Origin: Fasciola hepatica | Lineage: Eukaryota > Platyhelminthes > Trematoda > Plagiorchiida > Fasciolidae | Assembly (NCBI GenBank): GCA_948099385.1 | Contig: CANUEZ040000103.1 | Location: 9,038,501 to 9,102,500 of the forward strand | Length of the DNA stretch: 64,000 nt | Direction: 5' to 3' | Shown here: positions 46,222 to 56,935 of the stretch, in pieces | Layout of the letters: each line of letters begins with the position of its first letter | Numbering within the stretch: the stretch's first letter is position 1 | The notes under the pieces: generated by a model | Database searches by the model: none | Told to the model about the DNA's origin: nothing | Seen by the model: the letters and a program-made list of their open reading frames with translations, nothing else | Translations under genes and position numbers: made by a program

Positions 46222-47050
46222 CTAATTCGTCAAACCAGCCCCTCTTTGCCTGCTACCCTCAACATTCTACCCGCCATCAACTGCAACCGAGGTCTTTATG
46301 AAGCAGAATACCTATCACCTGCAGTCGACCGGAATTTGGCTAATAATTTTATACCGCATATACAGAAAATGTTTATCTTTATACTCTTCCAAATTCTGCC
46401 TAGCCGCACCAGCAGCGTTTGTCAACACTAATCCGTTTCTTTGGCGGCTCTTCTGTGAAAGTCCATTATGCATAACTACACCATTCATGCTCTTCATAAT
46501 TTCACTGCAATCCTTGTGAAGCTTTTGCTTTCATGTGAATTTCCATATGACACTGAAATCACCTACACAAAATGTCCGTTTCATTAACACCTTTAACTCA
46601 CTTGCATTTATTTCACATGCTTCCCCCACAATTAATTGCTCAGTGATGTATCAGTGTTCTATATTTCGCTGGCATCTCTGACTGCGCGTAGATAGCCCCA
46701 TGCGTATTCTACTTTTGATCTTGTTCTTTGGCACCTTGTCCGCCCGGTTACTCGTTGGTGACCGTCCATTTATCGTCTACATCGGCAATCCCACGTTTGT
46801 CCAGCTATCCACACCGCCCTCACCGTATTCGAAACCGATTTGCAATCCCCGCTTCAACCATTACCACTTTAGTTCACCCAAACAATATATGACTTTGCTG
46901 GTGTATTTCGGTTGCTGTGTGACTCATAAACTTAGAAATTGTGAAAACCTCACATTGATATGTACGGCTGTATTCTCTGATCTTGTCTTGTGCATGTGTA
47001 TTGACCACGGTCGAGAAATATACAATAATCAGTAATGAATAAATAATACG

Positions 47051-47569
47051 GGACAAGCAAGGGATGCGATTGCCCAATGTGTTATGTTGCCTCCAACACT
47101 GGCAAACAATGGGGCTAGGGAAATCTTAAAGGATCTGTATGGACAAGAGCACGTAGTGGCTCGTTCACTGATTGACGGCTTACTGCAGGGTTCGAAGCCT
47201 CTGGTGGAATATTCGGATGCCCTGACCAAACTGTCGTTGAAAATGCTAAACTGTGAGGTTGCCTTTATGCAAATGAATTGCACGTCAGACCTCAATTCAC
47301 TGCAGACTATGGAACGTATCACTTGAGTGCTACCAACGCGTCCTCAGGGTTTGTGGGCTAAGACCGTTGATGACATTTTGGGAAGAGGAGACGGACCGAG
47401 GTTCCAAGATCTGCAGCACTTAGTGTCCCTTGAGGCACGGATTGCTCGAAGTAGGTTTGGCAAACTGGCTGCCAATGGCAAGGCTCGGAGTTATTCGCGG
47501 TCATCCAGTTGGAGGAATTATGCAAGAACCCCGCATCTAGAAGCTACATGGTTCACGCCAGATCAGGGT
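47051..47569 (+). pseudogene. BEL/Pao 1 gag fragment (right arm)
   Basis: Duplicate of 17762-18280 in inverted orientation: GQARDAIAQCVMLPPTLANN, then ITstopVLPTRPQGLWAKTV with the same TGA (47324-47326), ending at THLEATWFTPDQG-type sequence. It stops before the zinc knuckles, where the arm ends. Confidence 0.85.
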
Positions 47570-47584
47570 AGTAATTTTTGGTCG

Positions 47585-48980
47585 ATAAGTCTGGCCGTCC
47601 ATGAATAAAGATGTTCGCATGTGTGCAAAACAGTGGCTAAAATGTCAACGATCTAAAGTGCATAGCTACGTAGCTTCGCTTAACGGTACTTTTGCTACGC
47701 CTGTTGCTCGCTCCGATCATGTCAACGTAGACATTGTGGGTCCATTGATCCCATCACACGCATATACTTAGCTAATAACGCGCATCGATAGACTAATTAG
47801 TTGGCCCGAATCTGTTCCAATCTCTGTCGTCACGGCCGAATCAGTTGCTCAACATCTGATAGAACGATGGCGAGCTTTGTATGGTTGTCCTTATACGATC
47901 AAGTCCGTTCATCAGCAACCATCTGAGTCCGAACTATTCTCTTTATTAACTTACTTGCTTAGTACGGAACGCATTCGCACGACCACGTGCCATCCGACAT
48001 CGAATGGTTTAGTCGAACGTTTCATCGCCAAATCAAAGCGGATCTTATAGCGTACGAGAGCCCAGACCGGTATAAAATGTTACCACTAGTTCTGTTCCGT
48101 ATCAGGACTTACATTAATGCAGATATCCAATTTCCCGCTTTGGACCTTGTCCACGGTACGACACTATGGCTGCCTGGGAATTCTATACGTCACGGAGTAC
48201 AGATTCACTTTCTGCACAGACTAACGTTCATCGTTTTCTACGTACCTGCAAAATCTCACTCCAGCGCAGGCTCAAATGCAGCGACGACAGGTTATCGTGG
48301 AGACAGAACTCGAAGCTTGTTCGCATGTATTATTACGTGTTGTTTCGGCGCTCAAACCATTACAACAGCATAACGAAGGTCCACTTCGCGTGATTCATTG
48401 TCACGATAAGACCTTTAAGGTTGATTGATACGGTCGCGTCGCCGCAGTTAGCATCGATCGTCTCAAAGCCGCCTACGTTGATGACAGCGTGTCGCCCGCT
48501 GACATGAGATTTGACGTTGACGCTGCACTACCTGTTGACGACACTTCCGTGTCCCGTCAAGGTCTGCAGTCGGCTTTGCCTGCTACAAATTTGATTGAGG
48601 CTATCGTCTCGCGTTTAGGACAGCACCTAGTTGGTACTGCTACGACTTCGAATGAGGCTATCGTCTCACGTTCAAGTCAGCAGTCTGTTGGCCCTGCGAC
48701 GTCCTTGAATGAGAAAACTGTCTCACGTTCAAGTCAGCAGAGCACGCCTGTGAGCTCGTTCGTGAATGAAACTCCCATCTCAAGTTCCGGTAGGGAGATT
48801 GTTTGCCCAACACATTTTCGTGGCTGGGTCAAACGCGATCTTAATCGTAACACCATAACCTTGTTGGTCCCACGAAATGTGGAGAATTTTGGCACCAACG
48901 TTTGCATTCTGAATCGGCCCTGTCGTTGTCTTACCTTGCCGCCAACGTACCTACAGATTCGGCTTCGGGATATCATATAG
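47585..48980 (+). pseudogene. Gypsy family A integrase and C-terminal tail (+)
   Basis: VDIVGPLIPSHAY, then ISVVTAESVAQHLIERWRAL and YGCPYTIKSVHQQPSESELF (second catalytic Asp missing, as in 6277-6708). NGLVERFHRQIKADLIAYE, YKMLPLVLFRIRTYINADIQ and LDLVHGTTLWLPGN follow, better preserved than in the left copy. 48489-48980 is the 20-residue-repeat tail (163 codons). Several frameshifts and stops. Confidence 0.75.
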
Positions 48981-49212
48981 GTTAGCGGTTACACGACGTT
49001 GGAAGTTATAGACGTGACACCTGGAAAACGATTCATGCAATCATCGACCATCATCCCACAGTTCATGCATACCACGGAATCTGCCAAGCAGCATCCTACA
49101 GCACAGCTACACTCACGTATTTTGCACGCTTTTACGCGCCTGAAGTTATTTTTACGCGTACTCCCCGTTCACACTTTTCGAAAGCTTTTCACACTTTCTA
49201 GAGCGAGGCTGT

Positions 49213-49630
49213 TGTGGTGACGTCGATAACTTTGAGAAAATGACTGTTTCCTAGATTCCATTTTGGATCTATTTTCTCTATGATCTTTTCTGACGTTTGA
49301 TATCGACCTTATAGTGTTCTCCGGTTGCGTATGTTTACTGGACTGACGTTTCCGAGGTTTCCGTTGACCTCGTCCTAAATCACGTTCACTTTCGGTCGTT
49401 CGCTAATTGTACACGCTGGCGGTTCGCTTTCTGCACAGCCGTTGCGTTTCGTTACGTTTTCCGTTCGGTGTATCTCTCGTATCGGTAATGTTTTGGTGCC
49501 ACGATATAAAGAATACACATTGCATCTGTGAACAGACTTGCGTCTTCTCTATAGAGGGGATAAGGTTGGTATTCCGCTGCTATACCCAACAGGAGACACG
49601 TTCACCAGCCGCTCTAGAACGTCTTCCATA
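49213..49630 (+). repeat. 3' LTR of the Gypsy family A fragment
   Basis: Matches 2803-3229 apart from a 9-bp deletion at CTCTATAGAGGGGA and scattered substitutions. It starts TGTGGTGACGTCGATAAC like 4688-5114. Confidence 0.8.
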
Positions 49631-50326
49631 CAAGTTCGACCCGGGCCCCGAAAATATATGACAACATTCCACGGATGCCCCAAAGAACGGCACTTCCGGT
49701 TTTGGCCTGTACCGATCGCTGTGGTGCCTCGTGCAAATATACGTTCACTGGTTCCTGAGCTTTGTCTTTTATCGAGATTGACCTCGTGCTGTGACCAATT
49801 GTGTTGATATGTGCATCCATTTTCAGATCCGTGAAACTAACGTGCTTACAGAATGGCTGGACGAACAAGGGAGTGCTGACATAAGCAACACTGGAGAATA
49901 TTAAAGTGTGCAGTGGTCGCAATGACCAGTAAAGCAACAGGCGTCGGACAGCACAACATTGACCGCGAGTTGAGGCAGAAATAATGCACAATGTGCCTTA
50001 TGGGTGCCGAAATATGGTTGCAACGTGTCAGAGCTTCCAGAAAAGGATGGAAGTGTGCACCAGTTGGACATTTGAACGACCACCACTGAGTAACCGTGTA
50101 GGAGGGTTTTCATAATACACGGTGATGGGGTTCTGAAATTGCAGTCAGAGCCCAAGCAGCACATTGCCCACCGCAACATTCTGGTAACATGCCGGTATTA
50201 GGTGGGCAGATAAATATTTGACAATTCAGGAGAACAGTTGCACAATTAGTCCTCAAACAGTCTTGTGACCAATATTATGCGATTTTCACTCATAATCATG
50301 TCCGTGAGTTGCGGTGTAATGGAAGC
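49631..50326. repeat. Repeated segment downstream of the LTR, copy 2
   Basis: Direct repeat of 3230-3920, following the same LTR end (CATACAAGTTCGACCCGGGC). Homology stops at about 50326, just before Gypsy integrase sequence on the other strand. Confidence 0.75.
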
Positions 50327-50333
50327 AGAATGT

Positions 50334-51430
50334 CTACGTTGATATGATCGAAGTGAGCATCAGGCGTGGAGAGAGTACCGATAGGGGAAGCTTCGTGCCT
50401 ATACACATTAGATCGTTGACGTTGTAGACACTGTTTTGCCCACATGCGAACATCTTTAGTCATGGACGGCCAGACTTATCGTGCAGTCACTTGTCGGAGA
50501 CTTGCTGAGATGCCTGAATGTGAAAGATCATTAGGGTATCTAACACGAGACGTCGATATGCAGAGGGTACGAATGGCCGCGGTATGCCAGTAGACATGTC
50601 ACAAAGTAAAGTCCTAGCACTGGTGGCCAGATGTACGGACCGACACTGTAGCGACGACGACTGAGCGGCTTCCATTTATGAGGAATACTGTGCCTGTGCT
50701 GCAGCCATTGCAGTGCAATCTAAAGCCGGATATTCATTTTTATGAAGCGAAATACGCGACAAAGCATCTGCAATGCAGTTTGACTCACCTTTTATCTGTC
50801 GGAGGTCAGTCGTGAACTGAGAAATATAGTCTAAATATCTGAGTTCTCGTGGGGAGTAACGGTCAGACGTAGTATGCAATGCACACGTAAAAGAGCTACG
50901 ATCGATGAAGAGGTTGACATATCAACCCTCGACCGCATGACGGAATTGCCTAACGGTATTATATGCAGCCAGCAGTTCGCTACCAGAAGCAGTATATTTG
51001 GTTTCCGTGGGACTGAAACGTCGAGAAGATAACTGTGATGTCTGCCAGATCCCAGGAACAGACTGTTGCAGGACAGCCCCGATGGCAAAGTTGGATGCAT
51101 TCACCGCTATGCTTAGTGTGGCGGACGGAACTGGGTGCATTAGTAGCGTGGTCTGAGCTAATGTCGGTTCACTCTCCGAGAACGCTACTCGTGCGGCATC
51201 CGTAAGCGACAACTTACGTGGATTGCCACGAAGTAGGTCGGTTAATGAAAGAAAACGTTCAGCGGCATGGGGTATGAAACGACGATAAAAGTTAACTAAC
51301 CCCCAAAATGCCTTGAGCTCCTTGATTGAGGACGGTGAAGCGCAATCCAGAATTGCGTGCACTTTGTCCTCGCAAGGCTTTATACCCTGCGGCCTACGTG
51401 AATCAACAAGTAATACATAGTGCTGCAAAA
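50334..51430 (-). pseudogene. Gypsy family A RT thumb / RNase H / integrase start
   Basis: 50922-51428 encodes [57 protein letters not shown] and SRRFSPTETKYTASGSELLA: RT thumb and RNase H with one substitution-type change (NAS for DAS). 50676-50879 gives YSPRELRYLDYISQFTTDLR and NCIADALSRIS. 50334-50480 is the integrase zinc-finger start. Confidence 0.75.
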
Positions 51431-52424
51431 AAATCGTGGCTTGTCTTTACCGACCGGCAAGGCAGAAACTTGGGCCCCAGTATGGACTAGGAATCCAGCG
51501 TTAGTGTACGAATCATGCACGTAAAGAAACGGCCAAACTCAGACTGATTGCCGGCGAGTACGGCCGCTTTTACTCGCCAGCAGAGGCGTTTTTTGCCGTG
51601 TATGAACACGGCTCTCTGCACCTACGGGCAAATGGTCCGAAATCGCAGTGAAACCAACAAAAACCGCTGGTAGGACGATCTGGTTTTTACGAGGGAGGGG
51701 AGGCGGATTCACGGCGGACGTGGGCAGTGGAGGGCGCCCGTCCGTGCCGTTGTCTACGTGGGCTACTGCGAGGAGTCGGTATTTTAACTCTGTCCTTGAA
51801 GGACAGGCGGTGCCGGATGGATCGAGAGTGCCGAGACCTCTCCGGCGATTCATCCAGGTCAACACCCCGAGGATTGCGCGATGTCGTGGCGATGAGGGCA
51901 TAAGCCCCACTGCCGACACGTGCGACAATATTGTCAGTCACGGCAGCTGCTCGTTCCAAGGACGAGTCGTGGAGGAGAGCAGTTACGGTGGTCCGAACAT
52001 GGAAGAGCAGAGAGTCCAGCTACAATTCCTTAACTATCTCCTAATCCTTATCGGCGAGCCCTGCCAAGGACCGGAGTTGAGCCAGGTTGCGGCTGGGTTT
52101 CGTATCCCCTAAGGGGTACTGTGCCAGTAGTTGACGTAACCTTTCGTCCCGAGAAGGAAGAAAACTTTGCAATGTGACCTTCTTAAGCCGATCGTACAGC
52201 TGATCCTGAGGAGGGCTTATTGCCCAATCCCTCACCATGGCGATACCATCGCCCGGGATTGCCTCTTAGGCATAGGAAAATCGTTGGCGTTGGCGTTGGT
52301 CGATAATCCTACTTGTCTCAAATTGCAGCTCTCAGACTGCAAACCAAAACTCAGGATCATGTGGGATAAACGCCACAGGTTTAAAAGCAACCGCAGACAG
52401 AGTGAGATCTGTGTCGATCTGCAT
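51431..52424 (-). pseudogene. Gypsy family A protease remnant and gag
   Basis: The likely gag start is the Met at 52424 (MQIDTDLTLSAVAFKPVAFI). HDPEFWF follows, then scattered Gag pieces including PPQDQLYDRLKKVTLQSFLP and RDERLRQLLAQYPLGDTKPS (52041-52238). The protease region lies at 51431-51560. It is joined at 51431 directly to the RT thumb, so about 1 kb of RT palm is deleted relative to 7400-8500. Confidence 0.6.
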
Positions 52425-52571
52425 CTTACCCTCTGATATGGATATGTTGCGATAATATATCATAAAAAATATATATCGTGCAACAGAAACAGGACGCGAA
52501 GCAGCGAAAAACCACAGACTCACGGTGCGGGCGAATAATCCAGGAAGGTTCTGGAGGTTCGGGCTCACCAA

Positions 52572-52716
52572 TATAGAAGACGTCAGTCCAGTAAATGTAC
52601 GCAACCGGAGAACACTATGAGGTCGTTATTAAACGTCAAAAAAGATCATAGAGAATATAGATGCAAAATGAAATCCAGGAAACAGTCATTTCCTCAAAAC
52701 GATCGAGGTCACTACA
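52572..52716 (-). repeat. 5' LTR of Gypsy family A with large internal deletion (145 bp left)
   Basis: Contains the first about 130 bp of the LTR (TGTAGTGACCTCGATCG onward) joined directly to its last about 13 bp (CGTCTTCTATA), followed by TTGGTGAGCCCGAACC. The left boundary with CACTA-like DNA is identical to that at 2803. Confidence 0.75.
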
Positions 52717-53461
52717 AAAGTTCAACTGACCTCTGCAATGGTACGGTAAAATACGAAAATTTATTAATCACGTGCACTAATTTATTGTGATATTGATGAA
52801 AAGTGGATTAATAATGGAAATCCGTAAAAGAAAATACCAAAAATAAATGTTGGTATACGTGCTTCACAATGTATCGCATACAATTACACATGAAGCAGTG
52901 GTTCACTGAATTTCAAAACCCATGTGTATGCAATATTTTACTTGGGTTTCCTGCCCGACGATCCGCGGTCCTTGGCGCTGTTAAACCAGTGTTGTGCATG
53001 TTTCACGATATCCCCGTCGGAGATATTTCTCAGCCGCTCACTGTTGTTAACGGCGTTTAATGTCGTATGAGTTGTGTGATACAAAAATACCTGCTTTCAA
53101 TTACGCACATTAATCGTAGCTGTGAGACGGCGGTCTTAGTAACACTGCCTGACCAGCAAAACTGCTTTGCAAGCTCATCGCTGGCCATCAGGGGCAACAT
53201 ATTTCGGACTGATTCCTGGAGATCATTTGTTACAGTCCTGACAAGCATGGAAACTTGGAACAATAATGAGCAATATTGTTATCTTACCAGGTGTTCGTAG
53301 TTTGACAGAACATCCATATAAACATCCATGGTTTGTGAGTCTTCAATTTTGGTGGCTCTTGTAGCTTTGTAGGATGATTGCACCCAGGGTATTCGTCTTG
53401 AGCTAGAAAAGCCGTTTATTCGGTTCCGTAACGCCTCGAACCCGGAGATCAGCAGTGCCAT

Positions 53462-54215
53462 TGTTAGATACGTACGTCCGATTCTGAACTTTAGGCAACT
53501 TTATTCGGTGTCCAGGCCGAGTTGGAGCGACGCGCTCTCTCAGAAACCAAATCAAACTAGCTGAGTTTTATTAGCGGTGCTGCAAACAATAATCAATCAA
53601 AGGGGCAAATGTACAAACCTCAAACGTGGCGTCCTCAGGGAATCACCGTTCACTAACGTTCCATACAGTTCAGAATGGATAACACGTTCTATGGCCAATT
53701 GGCCGAGGCACAAGTCATCAAGTAGGTTAAAGAAACGACCACAACTAACAATGACAAGGAAAGAAACGCGCATATAAGGGACATGAACGAACGGAAAGGC
53801 GATCAGGCGGAAATCGATCGATGGCTATGACCAACCAGGGAGAAGGGCAGGGATTTACTCAAGCGCGCAAATACACGATCAGTCACGGGTCGAACAGGTC
53901 CCAATCTTGTGTGGTTGCGTATGTATGCATCGGTACATGTGCGTGATCAAACATGCCTGCCGGATGCAGCCGATCAGAATTCGGTACCCAATCGAGCAGT
54001 CTAGTCCAGGTCAATCGACCGAGTGATGGTTAAGCGTGTGTGTGTGTGTGTGACGGACAGGCAACTCTTGAGGGCGATGAGCAATCGTGTGGACTGATAG
54101 CCGTGCAACCATGTGGTCAACGTCAAATGAATTAGGAACGTCAAACCGGTCCGAACGTAGCACGGGTTGGTGGTCATGAATGAGCGGGACTGAAACAGGC
54201 AAAACAGATTCAACA
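53462..54215 (-). repeat. 3' LTR of BEL/Pao 2
   Basis: 754 bp; minus strand begins TGTTGAATCTGTTTTGCC and ends CGTACGTATCTAACA. Contains a short (TG)n run. A G-rich CCTTGGGGTGGCGGTG just inside may be the polypurine tract. Confidence 0.9.
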
Positions 54216-54405
54216 CCGCCACCCCAAGGCCGGCACGGCTTTACTAACGTTCCACTCGCTACTGTGCACACTTCAGACGGCCCGATGCAAAAATGGTACA
54301 CTTTACTCTTGCCTCAATCGCAGGAACCGAACTGAAGCACGCCCTACTCGCAATTGGTTAATCTACCAGTCGTCGGTCCCTACCGCCACTAAATTTTCGA
54401 ATGAC

Positions 54406-54990
54406 CTACAGCAGCCGTCCTGTCGTACTGGTACCGTGAAGATTCTCGCCATAGCCTCGAGCACCGGCCCATCCAGCCTTTTTTATGAGGTGTCGCATTT
54501 GCTTCTCCAACAAGAGGCTTATGTCCGATAGATCGCGCCGATTGAGAATGTCCAATTTGAACGTGTAACAGTCGTCCTCTATGCGCCAATACAAGCCGAG
54601 CGTCTTCTGTATCATCGGGTCACCGGGACTCAGGCTGATCAATGTCGGAGTCTGTTCACTTGGGGCTATGGTTTTTATTACTTCCTCGGTATTGCAGACC
54701 CATTTGTGAAGTCGAAATCCTCTGAGAATCAGCACGTTCCGAAGCTGTTCAACTAAAGTTGTGGCCTCCTGCGCGCCTTCAACGGAAACCAGACCGTCGT
54801 CAACATAGAAATTGCGCTCTTCTGTGCTCAGGGTTTTCTCACTGACTGAATGTTGATCATTGGCGACCTTGTCTTCAAGGGAATGCGACACACTTCCGTT
54901 ATGGGATGCGTCCCCAAATTCTGTTTCGTACAATTTCAGAATCTCAGCCTTCATCGTCACCTCTGAAGCTACGCAGTTTACGTACTTCCT
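54406..54990 (-). pseudogene. BEL/Pao 2 RT remnant with internal deletions
   Basis: ASEVTMKAEILKLYETEFGD and SLEDKVANDQHSVSEK (linker before RT) run directly into RNFYVDDGLVSVEGAQEATT, the RT active site, then GFRLHKWVCNTEEVIKTIAP. The fingers and most of the palm are deleted in frame. A second junction (AGWAGARGYGENLHGTS) ends the frame at 54406. A frame change near 54985 separates it from gag-protease. Confidence 0.75.
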
Positions 54991-56891
54991 CCGAGTAGTA
55001 CTCCTTCTGGTGGGTCGACAACCACCCACCCCAGGACTGTCTTCACTGCGCACGGCTGACGAGAAGTATCAATGCGTTGATCCTGAACCCAGTGGGCTTC
55101 GGGGGTGTTGGTGCCAATCAGAAGATCAACCGTCTTGTTCTTGATTTCTTCAAAATACACGTCCTTTAAATGAGACCAGCAGTCCAGGCCCGATGGGATG
55201 TACGCAGTCTGCATTGGTAGTGTTTCCAGTGTGTAGGCCCTTTCCACTTGCAGTTGATAATCACCACTTAATGACTGAACAGCAAAATTCACTTCTGAAA
55301 CCACCTGGGACGCCGTTTTTGCGAGGGTCTTCACATTGAGTCTCGTTAGTGGGCCATCAATCCCCAATGAATTGGCCGCAGCTGAAGATAGAAGAGTTGA
55401 ATCTGTGCCGTTATCGAGGGAAGCGTAGGTTTCCTTCGAGCCCCTTGGTCCGAGCAGTCTAACGGGTACAAATCCCAAAAAGGTATGTGGGACTTTTGTC
55501 TTCACAGAATTAATATTGGCCCTCGCTGGTGTATTGGGTGATCTGGGCACATGCAATAAGGTGTGGTGACGGCCGTGACAGTTGAGTTCAAGACAGCGAC
55601 TGATTGTACGACACTCAGCGGCCCTGTGACCAAGCTTCAGACACTTGAAACTCCGCCCTGCGTCTCGGATAACCTTCAATCTCTCCTCGTAGCACATGGA
55701 CAAGAATTTACTGCAGGATTCTAATCCGTGGTCCTCAAAGCAGACAGGACACTCCTCATCGAGGCGGCCAGCTATCACCTTAATCCGTTTTCTCACTCCA
55801 TGAGATTGACGAGTATCCTCGTCCCCTTTCCATTGGCTTAATGCGCTGTTTTTTTGACCGTAACAGTAAGAAAAGGTTGACAGGCTTTCTTCTAGGTACC
55901 GAACTAGGTGACAAAACAATAGTTTTGTCCCTTCTCGTCGTTTCTTCAGAGCTATCTCTGCCCATCTCAACTGCATGGAATCTGACAAGCGTCGTACAAT
56001 GCCCTTTACCGTGGTGGGGCAATTCAAACTAGATTCGTAGCCCATTTCTGTTAAGGAAATTTCGCTGCTTACCACTTGTCGTACGAGCTTCCTAAGGCCG
56101 GTAATGTCGGTTGGCTTAATTTTGGTTCCGTTGCCCATTTCGTCTAAGAGGCACTCAGCGACATCATCAGGGCATCCAAACTGTGATTCCAAGATATCAA
56201 TAGCTCTCACATATCCTTCTTTAGGAGGTAACATCACACAATCTTCTATGGCTTCTCGTGCCTCTCCAACACAGCATTGGATCAAGTAACATAGCCTCTC
56301 TCTATCGTTCCGCAAGCCGCTGGCCACATCTGCCTTGAAGCTGCTGAGAAATTGCCACAGTCGCTTTGGTGTTCCGTCGAACTTGATCAATTCTATATCC
56401 GGTAACCTGATCCGACGATTAGTAATCGTTCTCGACTCGGCGTCTTTCGGAACTCTGTGACTGGCCGAGGCTCGACAACCTTCAACGTACTTCATAACAG
56501 AGTCCAACGGAACTAAACCTGGAGGTTCATCTGAAGTTGATTCGTCGTCACTGGGTTGAACGCTACCAGCTAAGTTCTCTAGCTCTAATGATATTTGCTG
56601 CTGCCTAATCTTCAAACGTTCCATGTCTAACTGAAGCTGTTCAGCTTTCAATTCCTGGATTCTAGTTCTACTTCTGGCCGACGACCGAGTTTCTAATCCT
56701 CTACCAACTAACGTATCTGCTCTAATAGCCATATCAAGCAATGGGGCACGGGGAGAATACTGCTTACCCAGATTGTCCTCTACGTTTGCCTCATTCGGTA
56801 GGTGAGTGTTCCTGTACTCCTCCTGCTCTCCGGAAGAGTCCAATTGTTCGTTTGCGGCCAGTTGGTGCCTCATAATCCTCGTCACGGGCAT
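54978..56891 (-). CDS. BEL/Pao 2 Gag-protease
   Basis: An uninterrupted frame. I take the Met at 56891 (MPVTRIMRHQLAANEQ) because the upstream part of the frame overlaps the LTR; this gives about 637 residues. A coiled-coil region lies near ARSRTRIQELKAEQLQLDME. The DUF1759-like capsid follows: IELIKFDGTPKRLWQFLSSF, RERLCYLIQCCVGEAREAIE and DILESQFGCPDDVAECLLDE. Zinc-knuckle region: CPVCFEDHGLESCSKF, CLKLGHRAAEC and CHGRHHTLLH. The DUF1758-like protease has KETYASLDNGTDSTLLSSAA, with D-N-G in place of the usual D-S/T-G, and VDLLIGTNTPEAHWVQD. It ends at a stop shortly after WVVVDPPEGVLLGG. Confidence 0.9.
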   Translation of the reverse strand: MPVTRIMRHQLAANEQLDSSGEQEEYRNTHLPNEANVEDNLGKQYSPRAPLLDMAIRADTLVGRGLETRSSARSRTRIQELKAEQLQLDMERLKIRQQQISLELENLAGSVQPSDDESTSDEPPGLVPLDSVMKYVEGCRASASHRVPKDAESRTITNRRIRLPDIELIKFDGTPKRLWQFLSSFKADVASGLRNDRERLCYLIQCCVGEAREAIEDCVMLPPKEGYVRAIDILESQFGCPDDVAECLLDEMGNGTKIKPTDITGLRKLVRQVVSSEISLTEMGYESSLNCPTTVKGIVRRLSDSMQLRWAEIALKKRREGTKLLFCHLVRYLEESLSTFSYCYGQKNSALSQWKGDEDTRQSHGVRKRIKVIAGRLDEECPVCFEDHGLESCSKFLSMCYEERLKVIRDAGRSFKCLKLGHRAAECRTISRCLELNCHGRHHTLLHVPRSPNTPARANINSVKTKVPHTFLGFVPVRLLGPRGSKETYASLDNGTDSTLLSSAAANSLGIDGPLTRLNVKTLAKTASQVVSEVNFAVQSLSGDYQLQVERAYTLETLPMQTAYIPSGLDCWSHLKDVYFEEIKNKTVDLLIGTNTPEAHWVQDQRIDTSRQPCAVKTVLGWVVVDPPEGVLLGGST

Positions 56892-56935
56892 TGATATTTC
56901 TTCAAAGTTCCCGGTTGAAGAACAAGTTTGAGCAC

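Larger units (their letters stand above)
40821..47030 (+). mobile_element. CR1-like element, right-arm copy (+)
   Basis: Begins in the endonuclease domain (ISLATFNSRSFV near 40915), passes through RT and the 3' UTR, and ends at the ACCACGGTCGAGAAATATAC hairpin with tail at about 47010-47030. From 41505 it is the inverted duplicate of 18283-23912. It extends about 0.7 kb further 5' than the left-arm copy. The 3' UTR contains a (TA)n tract and the 517-bp block. Confidence 0.8.
41505..47569. repeat. Right arm of large inverted repeat (6.07 kb)
   Basis: Reverse complement of 17762-23912. The inner end is at 41505; beyond it the left arm continues as unrelated sequence (23913). The outer end is at 47569, where BEL gag changes abruptly to a short unassigned stretch and then Gypsy family A integrase. 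Confidence 0.95.
47585..49630 (+). mobile_element. Gypsy family A fragment: integrase to 3' LTR (+)
   Basis: Inverted relative to 4688-6720 and homologous throughout. It begins abruptly in the integrase zinc-finger region and ends with a complete LTR. The first about 140 bp (47587-47723) is also represented at 50334-50480 on the opposite strand, so the two right-hand Gypsy pieces overlap slightly. Confidence 0.8.
50334..52716 (-). mobile_element. Gypsy family A fragment: 5' LTR to integrase start (-)
   Basis: Same orientation and family as 4688-9690. The order from the right is a deleted LTR, primer region, gag, protease, RT thumb, RNase H and start of integrase, ending at 50334. The RT palm is missing. 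With 47585-49630 it would make up one element whose distal part has been inverted. Confidence 0.8.
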
